Below are positions 25,640-34,339 of a stretch of 64,000 nt of DNA, in pieces (position 1 is the first letter of the stretch; each line of letters begins with the position of its first letter). Origin of the DNA: WYZ-LMO2 sp040514265 (GTDB taxonomy: Archaea; Halobacteriota; Archaeoglobi; Archaeoglobales; Archaeoglobaceae); NCBI GenBank assembly GCA_040514265.1, contig JBEVCD010000026.1:1-64000 (forward strand), read 5' to 3'. The notes beneath the pieces are model-generated. The model saw only the letters and a list, made by a program, of their open reading frames with translations, ran no database searches and had not been told where the DNA came from. Made by a program: the position numbers and the translations under genes.

Positions 25640-26135
25640 ACCACCGCAGCCCTGTCAACTTAACAACCTCAGATGATGAGGTGTGAACAGCTTGCGGAAC
25701 AGATTCTCCTGACGGGATTCTTAGCCGTAACCGAGCAGAAGAAAATCCTGATCCTCTGCTTGAGCGAAGAAAAAACAGATTCAACTACGCTTCCCGGAAG
25801 GTCTGATGTTCGCATTCCAAACCGAGGCTCTCCAAAGCTTTGATTAGCTAGGGTGCTTTATCGACGACAAATCTCGGCTTATTCTCGCAGTAGTTAAAAA
25901 CTTCTCTGATGAAAGATCTCGCTGTAAGATAGTTTCTCGTCGTGTAGACTCCCATAAGCTCGTTCCTCTCCACATCTATTGCAGCGAAAACGTAGAACTT
26001 CTTTTTGTTTAACAACAGTTTCATCGATTGCAATCGAATTTAGCTTTTATCAGCAGTTTCTCTTCAAGCTTCGAGTTATTCTGGCAGCTTTCTTGCTGTA
26101 GGTTGCTATACCAAGCACTCTATTGCATATTTTGG
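25640..26135 (-). pseudogene. Transposase remnant (DDE, IS6/IS240-like)
   Basis: Minus-strand pieces in order are CNRVLGIATYSKKAARITRS, LNSIAIDETVVKQK, KFYVFAAIDVERNELMGVYTTRN (the DDE core region), YCENKPRFVVDKAP, then after an in-frame stop LIKALESLGLECEHQTFREA. After another stop and a shift come VESVFSSLKQRIRIFF and KNPVRRICSA. The (I/V)DET...AAID...FVVD pattern and the later E..FSSLK segment fit IS6/IS240-type archaeal transposases. Several stops and frameshifts make it dead. I did not find clear terminal inverted repeats. Confidence 0.75.
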
Positions 26136-26227
26136 CGTTATTTTTAGAATTTATCTGTTATTGTAATGGGGACATTTCCAACAAAATTATCAGCAAAGTT
26201 TTTAAAACTCGAAAATCCGCATTGAAC

Positions 26228-27853
26228 ATGAGCGAAGCCTACAACTACCAGCTCCTCTTAAAGCACATTCTTGAGAGCGGTGTGACCTATGCGCCAAAAC
26301 AGGAAATAGTTTACCGCGATCTCGTTAGATACACGTACAGCGACGCCTACGAGCGAATACACAGGCTCGCCAGCGCCCTCGAAGAACTCGGGGTGAAGAA
26401 GGGGACGAGGGTTGCCGTTCTCGACTGGGACAGCCACCGATACCTCGAATGCTACTTTGCAATACCGTGCATGGGAGCCGTTCTGCACACCGTCAACGTC
26501 CGCCTGAGCCCGGAGGACATACTCTACACCATGCAGCACGCCGAAGATGAAGTCGTCCTCGTATACAAGGACTTCGTCCCGCTGATGGAGAGACTTGCGG
26601 ACAAGCTCGACACTGTGAAGCATTACATCGTCATGACCGACGACACCATGCCGGAAACGAAGCTCACAGACATAGAGTACGAGGAGATGCTCAAGAAAGC
26701 CAGCAAGAACTACGAGTTCCCGGACTTCGACGAGAACACGATGGCGACTCTATCCTACACGACCGGTACCACCGGAAGACCGAAAGGCGTCTGGTTCACG
26801 CACCGCAAGCTCGTCCTGCACACCCTATGCGGCTGCATAGCCATGAGTGGCTTGCGCTCGCCGCTTAGACTGACGGGCGACAAGGAGGTGTACATGCCGC
26901 TCACGCCGATGTTCCACGTCCACGCTTGGGGAATTCCTTACATGATGTGGCTGATGGGTTACAAGCACGTCTACCCCGGCAGATACGAGCCCCAGATGAT
27001 AGCCAAACTCGTGCTTACCGAGGGCGTAACTTACTCGCACTGCGTGCCGACTATACTGCAGATGATCGTCGACAACCTGCCAGAGGGCTTCAAGTTCCCC
27101 GGGTGGAAGGTGCTCATCGGCGGCGCCAAGCTGCCCGAGGGTCTGGCAATGAGGGCGAGGGAGAAAGGTATATACACGATGGCTGCTTACGGAATGAGCG
27201 AAACCTGTCCAGCCCTAACTGGAGCTTTCCTGAAACCGCACCTCCTCGACTTGCCGGAGGAAGAGAAAGTCAAGCTGTCCGTAAAAACCGGCATCCCGTT
27301 CCCGCTCGTCTACGTCAGGGTGGTCAAAGAGGACATGACGGACGTGAAGCCGGACGGAAAAGAGGTGGGGGAGATAGTCGTAAGGGCTCCGTGGCTCACG
27401 GAAAGCTACCTGAAGGACGAGGAGAAGACCAGGGAACTCTGGGCGGGCGGCTGGCTGCACACGGGCGATCTCGCGGTGGTCGACGAAGAGGGATACTTGA
27501 TGATCGTGGACAGGCTCAAGGACGTCATAAAGAGCGGGGGAGAGTGGATATCCTCCCTCACCCTCGAAAATCTGCTGAGCCTGCACCCCAAGGTCAGGGA
27601 GGTCGCCGTAATAGGAGTGCCGCACGAGAAGTGGGGCGAAAGACCGCTGGCTGTAGTGGTTCCGATGCCCAACGCCGAGTTGACGGAGGAGGAGCTAAGG
27701 CAGCATCTGATGCAGTTCGTCGAGAACGGAACGATAACGAAGTGGGCGATACCGGACAGGTTCGTATTCGTCGACGAGCTCCCGAAGACCAGCGTTGGAA
27801 AGATAGACAAGAAAGTTTTACGCCAGAAGTTCGCCGAACAGTTCAAATCCTAA
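26228..27853 (+). CDS. Acyl-CoA synthetase (AMP-forming ligase)
   Basis: A 541-aa adenylate-forming enzyme. Motifs are LSYTTGTTGRPKGV (P-loop, about 175), YGMSETCPAL, GWLHTGDLAVVDEEGYLMIVDRLKDVIKSGGEWIS and the C-terminal lysine in KTSVGKIDKKVLR. It activates a carboxylic acid to acyl-CoA via acyl-AMP; the length and motif wording suit medium/long-chain fatty acid ligases. A TTTTTAAAAC element at about 26197-26206 lies about 25 bp before the ATG, suggesting a leaderless mRNA. It lies just right of the decayed island. Confidence 0.94.
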   Translation: MSEAYNYQLLLKHILESGVTYAPKQEIVYRDLVRYTYSDAYERIHRLASALEELGVKKGTRVAVLDWDSHRYLECYFAIPCMGAVLHTVNVRLSPEDILYTMQHAEDEVVLVYKDFVPLMERLADKLDTVKHYIVMTDDTMPETKLTDIEYEEMLKKASKNYEFPDFDENTMATLSYTTGTTGRPKGVWFTHRKLVLHTLCGCIAMSGLRSPLRLTGDKEVYMPLTPMFHVHAWGIPYMMWLMGYKHVYPGRYEPQMIAKLVLTEGVTYSHCVPTILQMIVDNLPEGFKFPGWKVLIGGAKLPEGLAMRAREKGIYTMAAYGMSETCPALTGAFLKPHLLDLPEEEKVKLSVKTGIPFPLVYVRVVKEDMTDVKPDGKEVGEIVVRAPWLTESYLKDEEKTRELWAGGWLHTGDLAVVDEEGYLMIVDRLKDVIKSGGEWISSLTLENLLSLHPKVREVAVIGVPHEKWGERPLAVVVPMPNAELTEEELRQHLMQFVENGTITKWAIPDRFVFVDELPKTSVGKIDKKVLRQKFAEQFKS

Positions 27854-28602
27854 ATTTTTCCCTGACAGTAACTTTCGTAGAGCGTGTCGAACATTTTTCT
27901 CTGCAATGCAACGATGAGAGGGAGGTGTATTGAGAGAGCAAGATACTCTCCTCCTTGCAGCAATGCAAGTATCGAACCTCTTTCGGAGATTGCAAGCATC
28001 TCAGGCTTTCCTTCCTTACCCTCAAAGATTTCTGCAAACTTGGCAACAAAGCTGTCTGCAGCATTTTTTATCTTCTCCAAATCGAGAACTCTGAACTCCC
28101 TGATGTTGTCAGGAACTCTGAACTTCTCGTAGAGGAGGACTCTGTGCTCTCCCCTGACTTCGCTGAGAACGCCTGCAAAGGTATCGGTGATGCAGAAGAC
28201 CATGACCTTTTCACCATCTCTTAAAAACTCTCTGAGCCTGTTCTCCACCGCCCATTTCCCTCTCGATATCCATACAAGCCTCGATTCACCTCTTTCCTGC
28301 ATTCTCACCTCTTCGAAGGCTTTCAGCATTCTGCTGAGCCTCTCGTTAAAATCCCTCTGCATTCTCGCAGCTATCTTGGCTGGCTCGACAGCCCTGAAAA
28401 TTGCGGGGTTTCCAGGCTGGACTTCTGCAAAGCCCTTCTCCACCAGCCTGTTCAGAACTTCGTAAACTTTCGTTCTCGGTATTCCCGCTTTGCTGCTCAC
28501 TTCCTTTGCCGTAGCCTCGCCTATGGCTACGAGTGCTGCGTATGCTGAAGCCTCGTAGCTCGAAAGACCGAACTCTCTAAGCGTCTCCACCAGCTGATTC
28601 AT
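27850..28602 (-). CDS. TrmB-family transcriptional regulator
   Basis: A 250-aa protein. Residues about 1-75 form the TrmB winged helix (EFGLSSYEASAYAALVAIGEATAKEVSSKAGIPRTKVYEVLNRLVEKGF). The rest resembles the TrmB sensor region with a PLD-like core. TrmB proteins sense sugars or other ligands and control transporters. It diverges from the ABC exporter operon with about 50 bp between starts and is its likely regulator. The 3' end overlaps the acyl-CoA synthetase by 4 bp. Confidence 0.9.
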   Translation of the reverse strand: MNQLVETLREFGLSSYEASAYAALVAIGEATAKEVSSKAGIPRTKVYEVLNRLVEKGFAEVQPGNPAIFRAVEPAKIAARMQRDFNERLSRMLKAFEEVRMQERGESRLVWISRGKWAVENRLREFLRDGEKVMVFCITDTFAGVLSEVRGEHRVLLYEKFRVPDNIREFRVLDLEKIKNAADSFVAKFAEIFEGKEGKPEMLAISERGSILALLQGGEYLALSIHLPLIVALQRKMFDTLYESYCQGKI

Positions 28603-28653
28603 TAACTACTCTCGGTGACAACAAAGTTATTAAGGTTTTGCCGAAATCTGATT

Positions 28654-29508
28654 ATGAACATCCTCGAAATCTCGAATCTCAGTGTGAGGTTCGGTGACTT
28701 TTATGCTGTAAGAAACCTGACTCTTCACGTAAAGAGGGGAGAGATTTTGGGCTTGCTCGGCCCAAACGGGAGCGGAAAAACGACGACGATTAGGGCAATT
28801 TTTGGTATGGTGCCCTACGAGGGGAAGATAAGGAGCTACGCAGCCTCAGTTGGCTGGATGCCTCAGAACTCCCCCCTCTACCTTAACCTCACAGTGGAGG
28901 AGAATCTCAGGTTCTTCGCATCCCTTCACGGAATCAGGGACGAGAGAAGAGTTGAGGAGATGCTGAAGCTCGTTCAACTTGAGAAGTATCGAAGGAGGCT
29001 TGTAAAAAACCTGAGCGGGGGGATGAAGCAGAGAGCGATGCTTGCATGCTCAATGCTCCACGATCCGGAGCTGCTAATCCTCGACGAGCCGACTGCAGGA
29101 GTTGACCCACCGCTGCGTGCGAGTTTCTGGGAGCAGTTTGAAAGGCTTAGGGAGGAGGGAAAGACGATTCTTGTCACGACTCACTACATGGACGAGGCTG
29201 AGAGGTGCGAGAGGCTGGTTTTGATCAGGAATGGTGAAAAGATTGCCGAGGGGAAGCCTGAAGAGATAAAGAGGAGGGCTGGTGCGGACAGGGTGGTTCT
29301 GGAAGTTGACAACGCTCGCAGAGCCGCTGAAATCCTCTCAGACTATCGAACCTCCACGAACGGAAGGGTGGTTGTGGAGGTTGATGATGCTGCTGCAGAA
29401 GTGCCAAGAATCATCGAGATGCTTAGCAGGGCAGGGGTTAAGGTTCTCAGAGCGGAAGTCAGGCGGTGCACACTCGAAGAGGCTTTCATGAGGTTCATGG
29501 AGGGTTAG
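28654..29508 (+). CDS. ABC-2 exporter ATP-binding protein
   Basis: A 284-aa ATPase with Walker A GPNGSGKTTT, Q-loop MPQNSPLY, signature LSGGMKQR, Walker B LLILDEPTAGVDPP and the switch His in TTHYMDEAERCERL. The C-terminal 70 residues form the regulatory domain usual in drug/natural-product exporters. ATG 28654 is chosen because the domain begins at once after it. It is followed by the permease after 1 bp. Confidence 0.94.
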   Translation: MNILEISNLSVRFGDFYAVRNLTLHVKRGEILGLLGPNGSGKTTTIRAIFGMVPYEGKIRSYAASVGWMPQNSPLYLNLTVEENLRFFASLHGIRDERRVEEMLKLVQLEKYRRRLVKNLSGGMKQRAMLACSMLHDPELLILDEPTAGVDPPLRASFWEQFERLREEGKTILVTTHYMDEAERCERLVLIRNGEKIAEGKPEEIKRRAGADRVVLEVDNARRAAEILSDYRTSTNGRVVVEVDDAAAEVPRIIEMLSRAGVKVLRAEVRRCTLEEAFMRFMEG

Positions 29509-29509
29509 C

Positions 29510-30610
29510 ATGTTTGAAAGAGTCTACACTGTCTTTTTGAAGGAGCTGAAGGTCGTTTTCAGGGAGAGAAGGCTGCTTGCGATTCTCATTCTTCAGCCCA
29601 TAATCCTTGTATCGCTTTTCGGCTATGCCTTCAGCGGGGAAGTTAAGAACGTCAGGATTGCGGTGGTTGATGAGGATGCAAGCGAACTGTCCTCTTCACT
29701 GATTTCAGCAATGCAGATGGGGGATAAATTTGATCTGGCATACTTCGTCTCAACGAGGAGCGAGCTGATAGAGCTGATAAGGCTGGGGAGAGCTCATGCG
29801 GGCGTTTACATACCTGAGGGGTTTCAGGAAGAGTTTAAGGCGGGAAAGGCGAGCGTTGAGGTTTACGCTGATGAATCAAACTACAACGTTGCCGCTGCAG
29901 TGCTGAACGGGATTGAGAGAATTGCTTCGCATCTCTCGATGGAATATCGGGGTGGAATTGCTGTTGAGCAGAGGTTTGTTTTCACAACAAAATCGAGACT
30001 GATAGACTTCGTTGCTCCTGCTATAATTGGAGTGGTAACTCAGATGCTCGCCATCATACTGTCTTCGAGCTCCATAGCGAGAGAAAAGGAGGAAGGGACG
30101 CTTGAACTCGTTTTCTCCACTCCTATGACGAGCTTCGACATGATAATGGGCAAATTTCTGGCGATAACCGCTCTGATTACTGCTGACGTATTCATAGTCA
30201 TAGCCATAGCCCACTACGCCTTCGATGTTGAGGTGAGAGGAAGCATGTTGCTGCTGATCTCAACCATGCTCCTCTTCCTGACTGGAACCATAGGCGTTGG
30301 ACTGGCAATCTCAGCTTTATCGCAGACTCAGCTTCAGGGCATTCAGGGCTCAATGCTATTTGCTCTGGTTAGCATATTCCTTTCAGGCTTCTTCTACCCA
30401 TTAGAAAGCATGCCAGAGGGGGCGAGGATCGTTTCTTACTTCATTCCTCTGACCTACGCAAACATAGCCTTCAGGGAGATAATGGTTAAGGGGAATGGAC
30501 TCGACGTAGTTTACCCTCAGATTGCCGTTCTCTGCTTTTACACGCTCATAAGCGTTTTTGCTGCAATCATGGTTTTGAGAAGGGTTATGGGAGGTGGTTC
30601 GCATGCTTAG
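29510..30610 (+). CDS. ABC-2 type exporter permease
   Basis: A 366-aa membrane protein. One N-terminal helix (ILILQPIILVSLFGYAFSG) is followed by an extracytoplasmic domain of about 140 residues, then five to six helices, including the ABC-2 signature region KEEGTLELVFSTPMTSFDMIMGK and LSGFFYPLESMPEGARIVSYFIPLTYA. This is the YhfA/NodJ-like layout of multidrug or polymer exporters. It overlaps the next gene by 8 bp. Confidence 0.92.
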   Translation: MFERVYTVFLKELKVVFRERRLLAILILQPIILVSLFGYAFSGEVKNVRIAVVDEDASELSSSLISAMQMGDKFDLAYFVSTRSELIELIRLGRAHAGVYIPEGFQEEFKAGKASVEVYADESNYNVAAAVLNGIERIASHLSMEYRGGIAVEQRFVFTTKSRLIDFVAPAIIGVVTQMLAIILSSSSIAREKEEGTLELVFSTPMTSFDMIMGKFLAITALITADVFIVIAIAHYAFDVEVRGSMLLLISTMLLFLTGTIGVGLAISALSQTQLQGIQGSMLFALVSIFLSGFFYPLESMPEGARIVSYFIPLTYANIAFREIMVKGNGLDVVYPQIAVLCFYTLISVFAAIMVLRRVMGGGSHA

Positions 30611-32153
30611 GTTATTGCTTGCGGTTTTGATTCTGCTTACAGTGCAGGTTGCTCAGGCTGTCGAGGCTGAGGATGAGCCGGAGTTAGCAGCATACCCGCT
30701 GAACACCTTGCTGAAAGCTGGACAGGTTAACGAGCTGCAGGTTGTGGTTGTAAATACAGCCAAGCCGGAGAACGTTTACGGCGGGGATCTGGAGAGGCAG
30801 CTGATTCAGAACGCAACGCTCACAGCCTACAACCTCGAAATATGGCTAGAGAGTGATGTTTTTGATGTTAAAAGTGACAAGGTCTATGTTCAATCCCTGC
30901 CACCATCTGCAAGCTTGAAGCTGAGCTTTCTGGTTTCGGTTCCGGCAGAGTACAGAGGTGAGGGGTTGCTGAGGCTCAGGATAAATTATGAGAGGGTTGA
31001 GAGCGTTGAGGTTGAGTGGTATGGAAGCAATTACACTGCCAGATACGAGTATGAAGAGGAAACCAAAACCATAGAGATCAAGGTTGAGGTTCTTGAGGAG
31101 GCAAAGCCTGAGCTGAGTGTTTTTCTGCTTACTCCAGAGGTTTACGCTGGTGATTACAGCACGCTCTCCTTCGTTGTGGCAAACACCGGGTTGAGTGAGC
31201 TGAGAAGCGTGGTTCTGGCTGTTGATGGCTTTGATGATGCTGTTCCGGCACAGCACTACATCCCAGCCCTCCAGCCATCCCAGTCGCAGCAGATTGCCTT
31301 CAGCGTTAAAGGTGGAAACGGTTCGTTTTCCGTTAAGGTCGAATACGCCTACTTCGATGCTGGAAAGCTAATCAGGGCTGAGGAGAGCTTTCAGTTCAGC
31401 GTGCCAGTTAAGAGGCTCGAAGGCGGTGTTTTCATAATCCCCGAGAATCCGAGAGTGAGCAGGGGGGAGGGAGTTGTGGAGTTCTCGGTGATGAACGCCC
31501 ATCTCAGCCCTGTCACCAATTTGAGGCTCTCATTTGAGGCTACAGGGGAGTTTGAGCTCGAAAAGAGAGAGGTTGCAGTTGGAAGTCTCCCGCCGGGCGG
31601 TGTTGTCAGGCTTTTAGTTCCATACTCTCTCGATGACGATGCTAAGGCTGGAGAGAAGGAGTGGATGGTGAAAATAGCCTACAACTTGCGAGCGGACAGA
31701 ATTGAGAGCTTCGAAGAGATAAGAAAGCTTCAGCTTTACCTCGAAAACGACCCGCACTTCGTCGTCGTTTCAAAGCCAGTGGTTTACCACGGTGAAAACA
31801 TCGTAACCTTCCTGCTGCTCAATGCTGGTGGAAAGGCAGAGGATGTGCACTTCAAGCTGATTCCAAGCCCCGGAATAAGGGTGAAGATGCCCGAAGCCTT
31901 TGCTGAGGTTGTTGAAGGTGGTGAAACGTTAAACATCAGCTTCAGCGTTGACGTTGATGAGGACGTTATTGCGGGAAACGAGTACAGGATCAGCCTTTCA
32001 TGGAAAGCAGAGAATGAGGCTGGAAGGGAGATTTCGGGAGTTGCTTACGGCTACGTGGTGGTGGAGGAGAGGGCATGGTATGAGAAGTACTTCATCGCAT
32101 TTGCTCTGCTCATCCTACCGCTGCTTGCACTTCTTCTGAGGAGACACGTTTAA
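30603..32153 (+). CDS. Secreted, membrane-anchored COG1361-type beta-sandwich protein
   Basis: A 516-aa protein. It has an N-terminal signal peptide (LRLLLAVLILLTVQVAQA), then about four CARDB/NEW3-like beta-sandwich units with the recurrent VNTAKPEN, VANTGLSELRSVVL, VMNAHLSPVTNLRL and LLNAGGKAEDVHF turns. A single C-terminal helix (FIAFALLILPLLALLL) and RRH anchor follow. This is the COG1361 S-layer-like layout. It overlaps the exporter permease, so it may be an external partner of that ABC system. Confidence 0.88.
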   Translation: MLRLLLAVLILLTVQVAQAVEAEDEPELAAYPLNTLLKAGQVNELQVVVVNTAKPENVYGGDLERQLIQNATLTAYNLEIWLESDVFDVKSDKVYVQSLPPSASLKLSFLVSVPAEYRGEGLLRLRINYERVESVEVEWYGSNYTARYEYEEETKTIEIKVEVLEEAKPELSVFLLTPEVYAGDYSTLSFVVANTGLSELRSVVLAVDGFDDAVPAQHYIPALQPSQSQQIAFSVKGGNGSFSVKVEYAYFDAGKLIRAEESFQFSVPVKRLEGGVFIIPENPRVSRGEGVVEFSVMNAHLSPVTNLRLSFEATGEFELEKREVAVGSLPPGGVVRLLVPYSLDDDAKAGEKEWMVKIAYNLRADRIESFEEIRKLQLYLENDPHFVVVSKPVVYHGENIVTFLLLNAGGKAEDVHFKLIPSPGIRVKMPEAFAEVVEGGETLNISFSVDVDEDVIAGNEYRISLSWKAENEAGREISGVAYGYVVVEERAWYEKYFIAFALLILPLLALLLRRHV

Positions 32154-32175
32154 AAGTCCTCGCACCACCTACCTT

Positions 32176-32508
32176 ATGAAGACGTCTCTCGGGCTGGAGG
32201 AGAACGTGGAAGCTGCGCTGGCTTATCTGCTGGGTTTTGTCTCCGGAATTTTGCTGCTACTAATCGAGAGACAGAGCACTTTCGTTCGCTTCCACGCAGC
32301 ACAGTCCGTCGTCGCGTTTCTCGGACTATTCCTGATCTGGAAGATTCTACCACTGATACCGCCGTTCGGCGGGGTTGCTGCGGTGGTAATACCGTTCGTT
32401 TCCTTCGTCGTATGGATTTACTGCATCGTCAGAGCTTACAGGCACGAATACTTCAAGCTGCCGATAGCCGGTGACGTGGCTGAGAACTTCATTTCCCGAA
32501 CCTTCTGA
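32176..32508 (+). CDS. DUF4870/Tic20-like small membrane protein
   Basis: A 110-aa protein with three hydrophobic segments: ALAYLLGFVSGILLLLIE, FHAAQSVVAFLGLFLIW and VVIPFVSFVVWIYCIVRAY. The RFHAAQS motif between the first two helices is the mark of the DUF4870/Tic20-like family. Function is unknown. The 3' end overlaps the convergent minus-strand gene by 20 bp. Confidence 0.85.
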   Translation: MKTSLGLEENVEAALAYLLGFVSGILLLLIERQSTFVRFHAAQSVVAFLGLFLIWKILPLIPPFGGVAAVVIPFVSFVVWIYCIVRAYRHEYFKLPIAGDVAENFISRTF

Positions 32509-32812
32509 CGACTTCTTCGATCGGCAGTCTGTCTATCTCCTCCGCGATTCTGAAAGCCGTCTCCAGGTCGGACTCCTTGAGATAGCCGAGTTCTCTGAGC
32601 AACTTTCTGAGCTGCACCCTCGCTTCTTCGAGGCTTTCCGCAATCACGAGGGCAAGTATGGGCTTTGAAACTGCAAACAAAGCAGTTTCCGACCTCTCGT
32701 ATGCGACCTCCTCGACTCCGGAGTTTTCCATGAATTCAAACAGCTTTTTGAGCTCCTCTATCGCTTCTTTCGCGTTTCCCTTGAACATTCCGTCGTAGTA
32801 GGCGTAGATCAT
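32489..32812 (-). CDS. Hypothetical helical protein
   Basis: I do not recognise a family. The 107-aa protein is highly charged and mostly helical (KEAIEELKKLFEFMEN, LEEARVQLRKLLRELGYL), with a central hydrophobic strand-like stretch (ALFAVSKPILALVIAE). It overlaps the upstream minus-strand gene by 4 bp (ATGA), so the two probably act together. Confidence 0.7.
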   Translation of the reverse strand: MIYAYYDGMFKGNAKEAIEELKKLFEFMENSGVEEVAYERSETALFAVSKPILALVIAESLEEARVQLRKLLRELGYLKESDLETAFRIAEEIDRLPIEEVVRRFGK

Positions 32813-33069
32813 AGCTCTCTAATCTTGGCTACACACCAGTTAATCCTGTCCCTCGGAACGATCGCCGCGATGCTCCTGTTTCCAAGCTTGAAGACGACGC
32901 TGAAATCCTTGAAAGTCACGTAACCCACGCTACCGTCGCCGGCTATGCTTCTGAGGGCTTCGAAGAGTTTCCTAGCGTCTTTCTCCGACATGCCGATGGC
33001 TCTCAGACTCCCGTCCATCACCGCGACCCTTTCGGATTTCAGCAACCTCGCAACACCTTCGACGTCCAC
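32809..33069 (-). CDS. Hypothetical small alpha/beta protein
   Basis: I do not recognise a family. The 86-aa protein has a helix-strand pattern (VARLLKSERVAVMDG, DARKLFEALRSIAGDG, VGYVTFKDFSVVFKLGNRSIAAIVPRD). The order of strands recalls a roadblock/longin-like or profilin-like small domain, but I cannot prove it. It is coupled to the downstream 107-aa gene by a 4-bp overlap. Confidence 0.7.
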   Translation of the reverse strand: MDVEGVARLLKSERVAVMDGSLRAIGMSEKDARKLFEALRSIAGDGSVGYVTFKDFSVVFKLGNRSIAAIVPRDRINWCVAKIREL

Positions 33070-33103
33070 GTAACAATTTGCTTTTTTAAGTATAAAGCGT
33101 TTC

Positions 33104-33502
33104 CTACGTACTCACGAGGTACACACCTATGATTATTGCAATTATGCCAATCACAGTTCTCAGCCCGAGTTCCTCTCCCAGAGCTGCAGAAAAGAGAGCC
33201 GTGAACATCGGGTAAGTGGCGGTTATCGCGACGACCTTGGCAACTTGCGACGTGCTGAGAGCCTTGTAGTAGAGAAGCATTGCAACAGCACCTCCGATGA
33301 TGCCAGCAACCAACAGAAGAACTGCAGCCCTCGCAGAGACTCTGAAGTCCAGAGGAGCCAGCAACGACACGACGAGCAGGGCTCCGGATAGTCTGAGGAG
33401 GTTCGCAGCGTAGAGGGAGGACTCCTTAAGTGCAAACTTGTCGAGGATCGGAGCCACGCCCCAGAGGAGCGCAGCCAAAAGCGCAAGAACTTCCCCTTGC
33501 AT
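33104..33502 (-). CDS. EamA/DMT-family half-size transporter
   Basis: A 132-aa membrane protein with four to five helices, equal to one EamA repeat (full DMT carriers have two). It shows VLALLAALLWGVAPILDKFALK, LLYYKALSTSQVAKVVAITATYPMFTALFSAALGEEL and the final IGIIAIIIGVYLVS. Such half-size carriers act as dimers. ATG 33502 sits about 20-25 bp from a TTTTAAGAG element, so the mRNA is likely leaderless. Confidence 0.85.
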   Translation of the reverse strand: MQGEVLALLAALLWGVAPILDKFALKESSLYAANLLRLSGALLVVSLLAPLDFRVSARAAVLLLVAGIIGGAVAMLLYYKALSTSQVAKVVAITATYPMFTALFSAALGEELGLRTVIGIIAIIIGVYLVST

Positions 33503-33551
33503 GGCGACGGTGGGCAAAACTCTTAAAACCCTTTCGTCGACACAGACTTAA

Positions 33552-33632
33552 GCCGGGGTTGCCGAGTGGTAAGGCGGCGGCCTGCTAAGCCGCTGGGCGT
33601 TGCCCGCGTGGGTTCGAATCCCACCCCCGGCG
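33552..33632 (+). tRNA. tRNA-Ser (GCT anticodon)
   Basis: An 81-nt cloverleaf with acceptor stem GCCGGGG/CCCCGGC and discriminator G. The D arm is GCCGAGTGGTAAGGC, the anticodon stem-loop GGCCTGCTAAGCC gives GCT, and the long variable arm TGGGCGTTGCCCGC is typical of class II tRNA. The T loop is GGTTCGAATCC. CCA is not encoded. It borders a stretch of small, poorly conserved membrane genes. Confidence 0.96.
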
Positions 33633-33644
33633 TCTTCGCTGAAT

Positions 33645-34049
33645 TCAGATTATCCTCATGGTTCTGTCAACGAACTTTTCAACGAGTTTTACGTGCATAT
33701 CCTCGTCTTCCGCAATTCTTTTCAGAATTTCTACATTCTCTCCAAGCAGCTCTCCGAAGTTGTTGATTAGCTCATCGTAGAGAGCTTTTACGCTCTTCTC
33801 GATGCTGTACAGCTCGTTAAATATTCTCCTATCCGTAAACTCTTCAACCTTCTTCTCAAGCTCAATTCCGAGCTTTTTTGCTATATCCTCAAGCATAGCC
33901 TTGTGTCTTTCGGAGTCTGCCATCAGCTTGAAAAGAACCTTTCTCTCTTCCTCGTCTGAACTCAAAATGAAGGCTTTGAACTGCGCCTCGTTCTCAAAGC
34001 TGTAAGCTTTTTCGAGAGGTCCCTTGATCATTCTTACTGAGTCCTCCAT
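33645..34049 (-). CDS. Ferritin-like/rubrerythrin-type helical protein
   Basis: A 134-aa all-helical protein with a four-helix-bundle pattern. Acidic and His residues sit at helix positions expected for a diiron site (ENEAQFKAF, DSERHKAMLEDIAKKLG, ...EDEDMHVKLVEKF). This matches the ferritin-like superfamily in outline, without a C-terminal rubredoxin domain. ATG 34049 is chosen because the longer frame runs antisense through the Gly-rich peptide gene. A CTTTAAATAAAA element at about 34061-34072 can serve as its TATA box. Metal binding is inferred. Confidence 0.7.
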   Translation of the reverse strand: MEDSVRMIKGPLEKAYSFENEAQFKAFILSSDEEERKVLFKLMADSERHKAMLEDIAKKLGIELEKKVEEFTDRRIFNELYSIEKSVKALYDELINNFGELLGENVEILKRIAEDEDMHVKLVEKFVDRTMRII

Positions 34050-34143
34050 AATAGTTCTCAACTTTAAATAAAAAAACAGTTTGGTTGGATCGTCGGTGTT
34101 AATCTGCAGGTGTTCCCAGTAGCTTGGATCAACAAAGGATGCT

Positions 34144-34311
34144 GTGTGGATTTGTTTGGCGATCGTTGGAATGGCAGTCGTTCCAGCTGCTGCTGGATAC
34201 CTTGCTGGCGAGTGGGCTGGGGTTAGAGCGGGCATGCTAATAGGAGGAGAGATTGGTGCACTCGCTGGTCCCATTGGAGCGATAGTCGGAGCTGGAGTAG
34301 GTGGGCTTTAA
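34144..34311 (+). CDS. Small glycine-zipper hydrophobic peptide (candidate archaeocin)
   Basis: A 55-aa ORF with a GTG start 3-5 nt after an AAAGGAT site. After a hydrophobic N-terminus (WICLAIVGMAVVPAAAGYLAG) it has repeated GxxxG/AxxxG spacing (GMLIGGEIGALAGPIGAIVGAG) and ends GGL. It has few charges and almost no polar residues. Such Gly-zipper peptides occur among class II and circular bacteriocins. The next genes encode a 2-TM protein and a SpoIIM-like protein. Coding is not proven: it is short and has no homolog I recognise. Confidence 0.5.
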   Translation: MWICLAIVGMAVVPAAAGYLAGEWAGVRAGMLIGGEIGALAGPIGAIVGAGVGGL

Positions 34312-34339
34312 CGCTCGAATTTTATCATTTTTTGGAGGG

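Noticed and set aside
33645..34274. Longer ferritin-like ORF on the minus strand
   Set aside because: The added N-terminus is Pro/Ala-rich antisense of the Gly-zipper peptide region, and a TATA-like element sits between it and ATG 34049.
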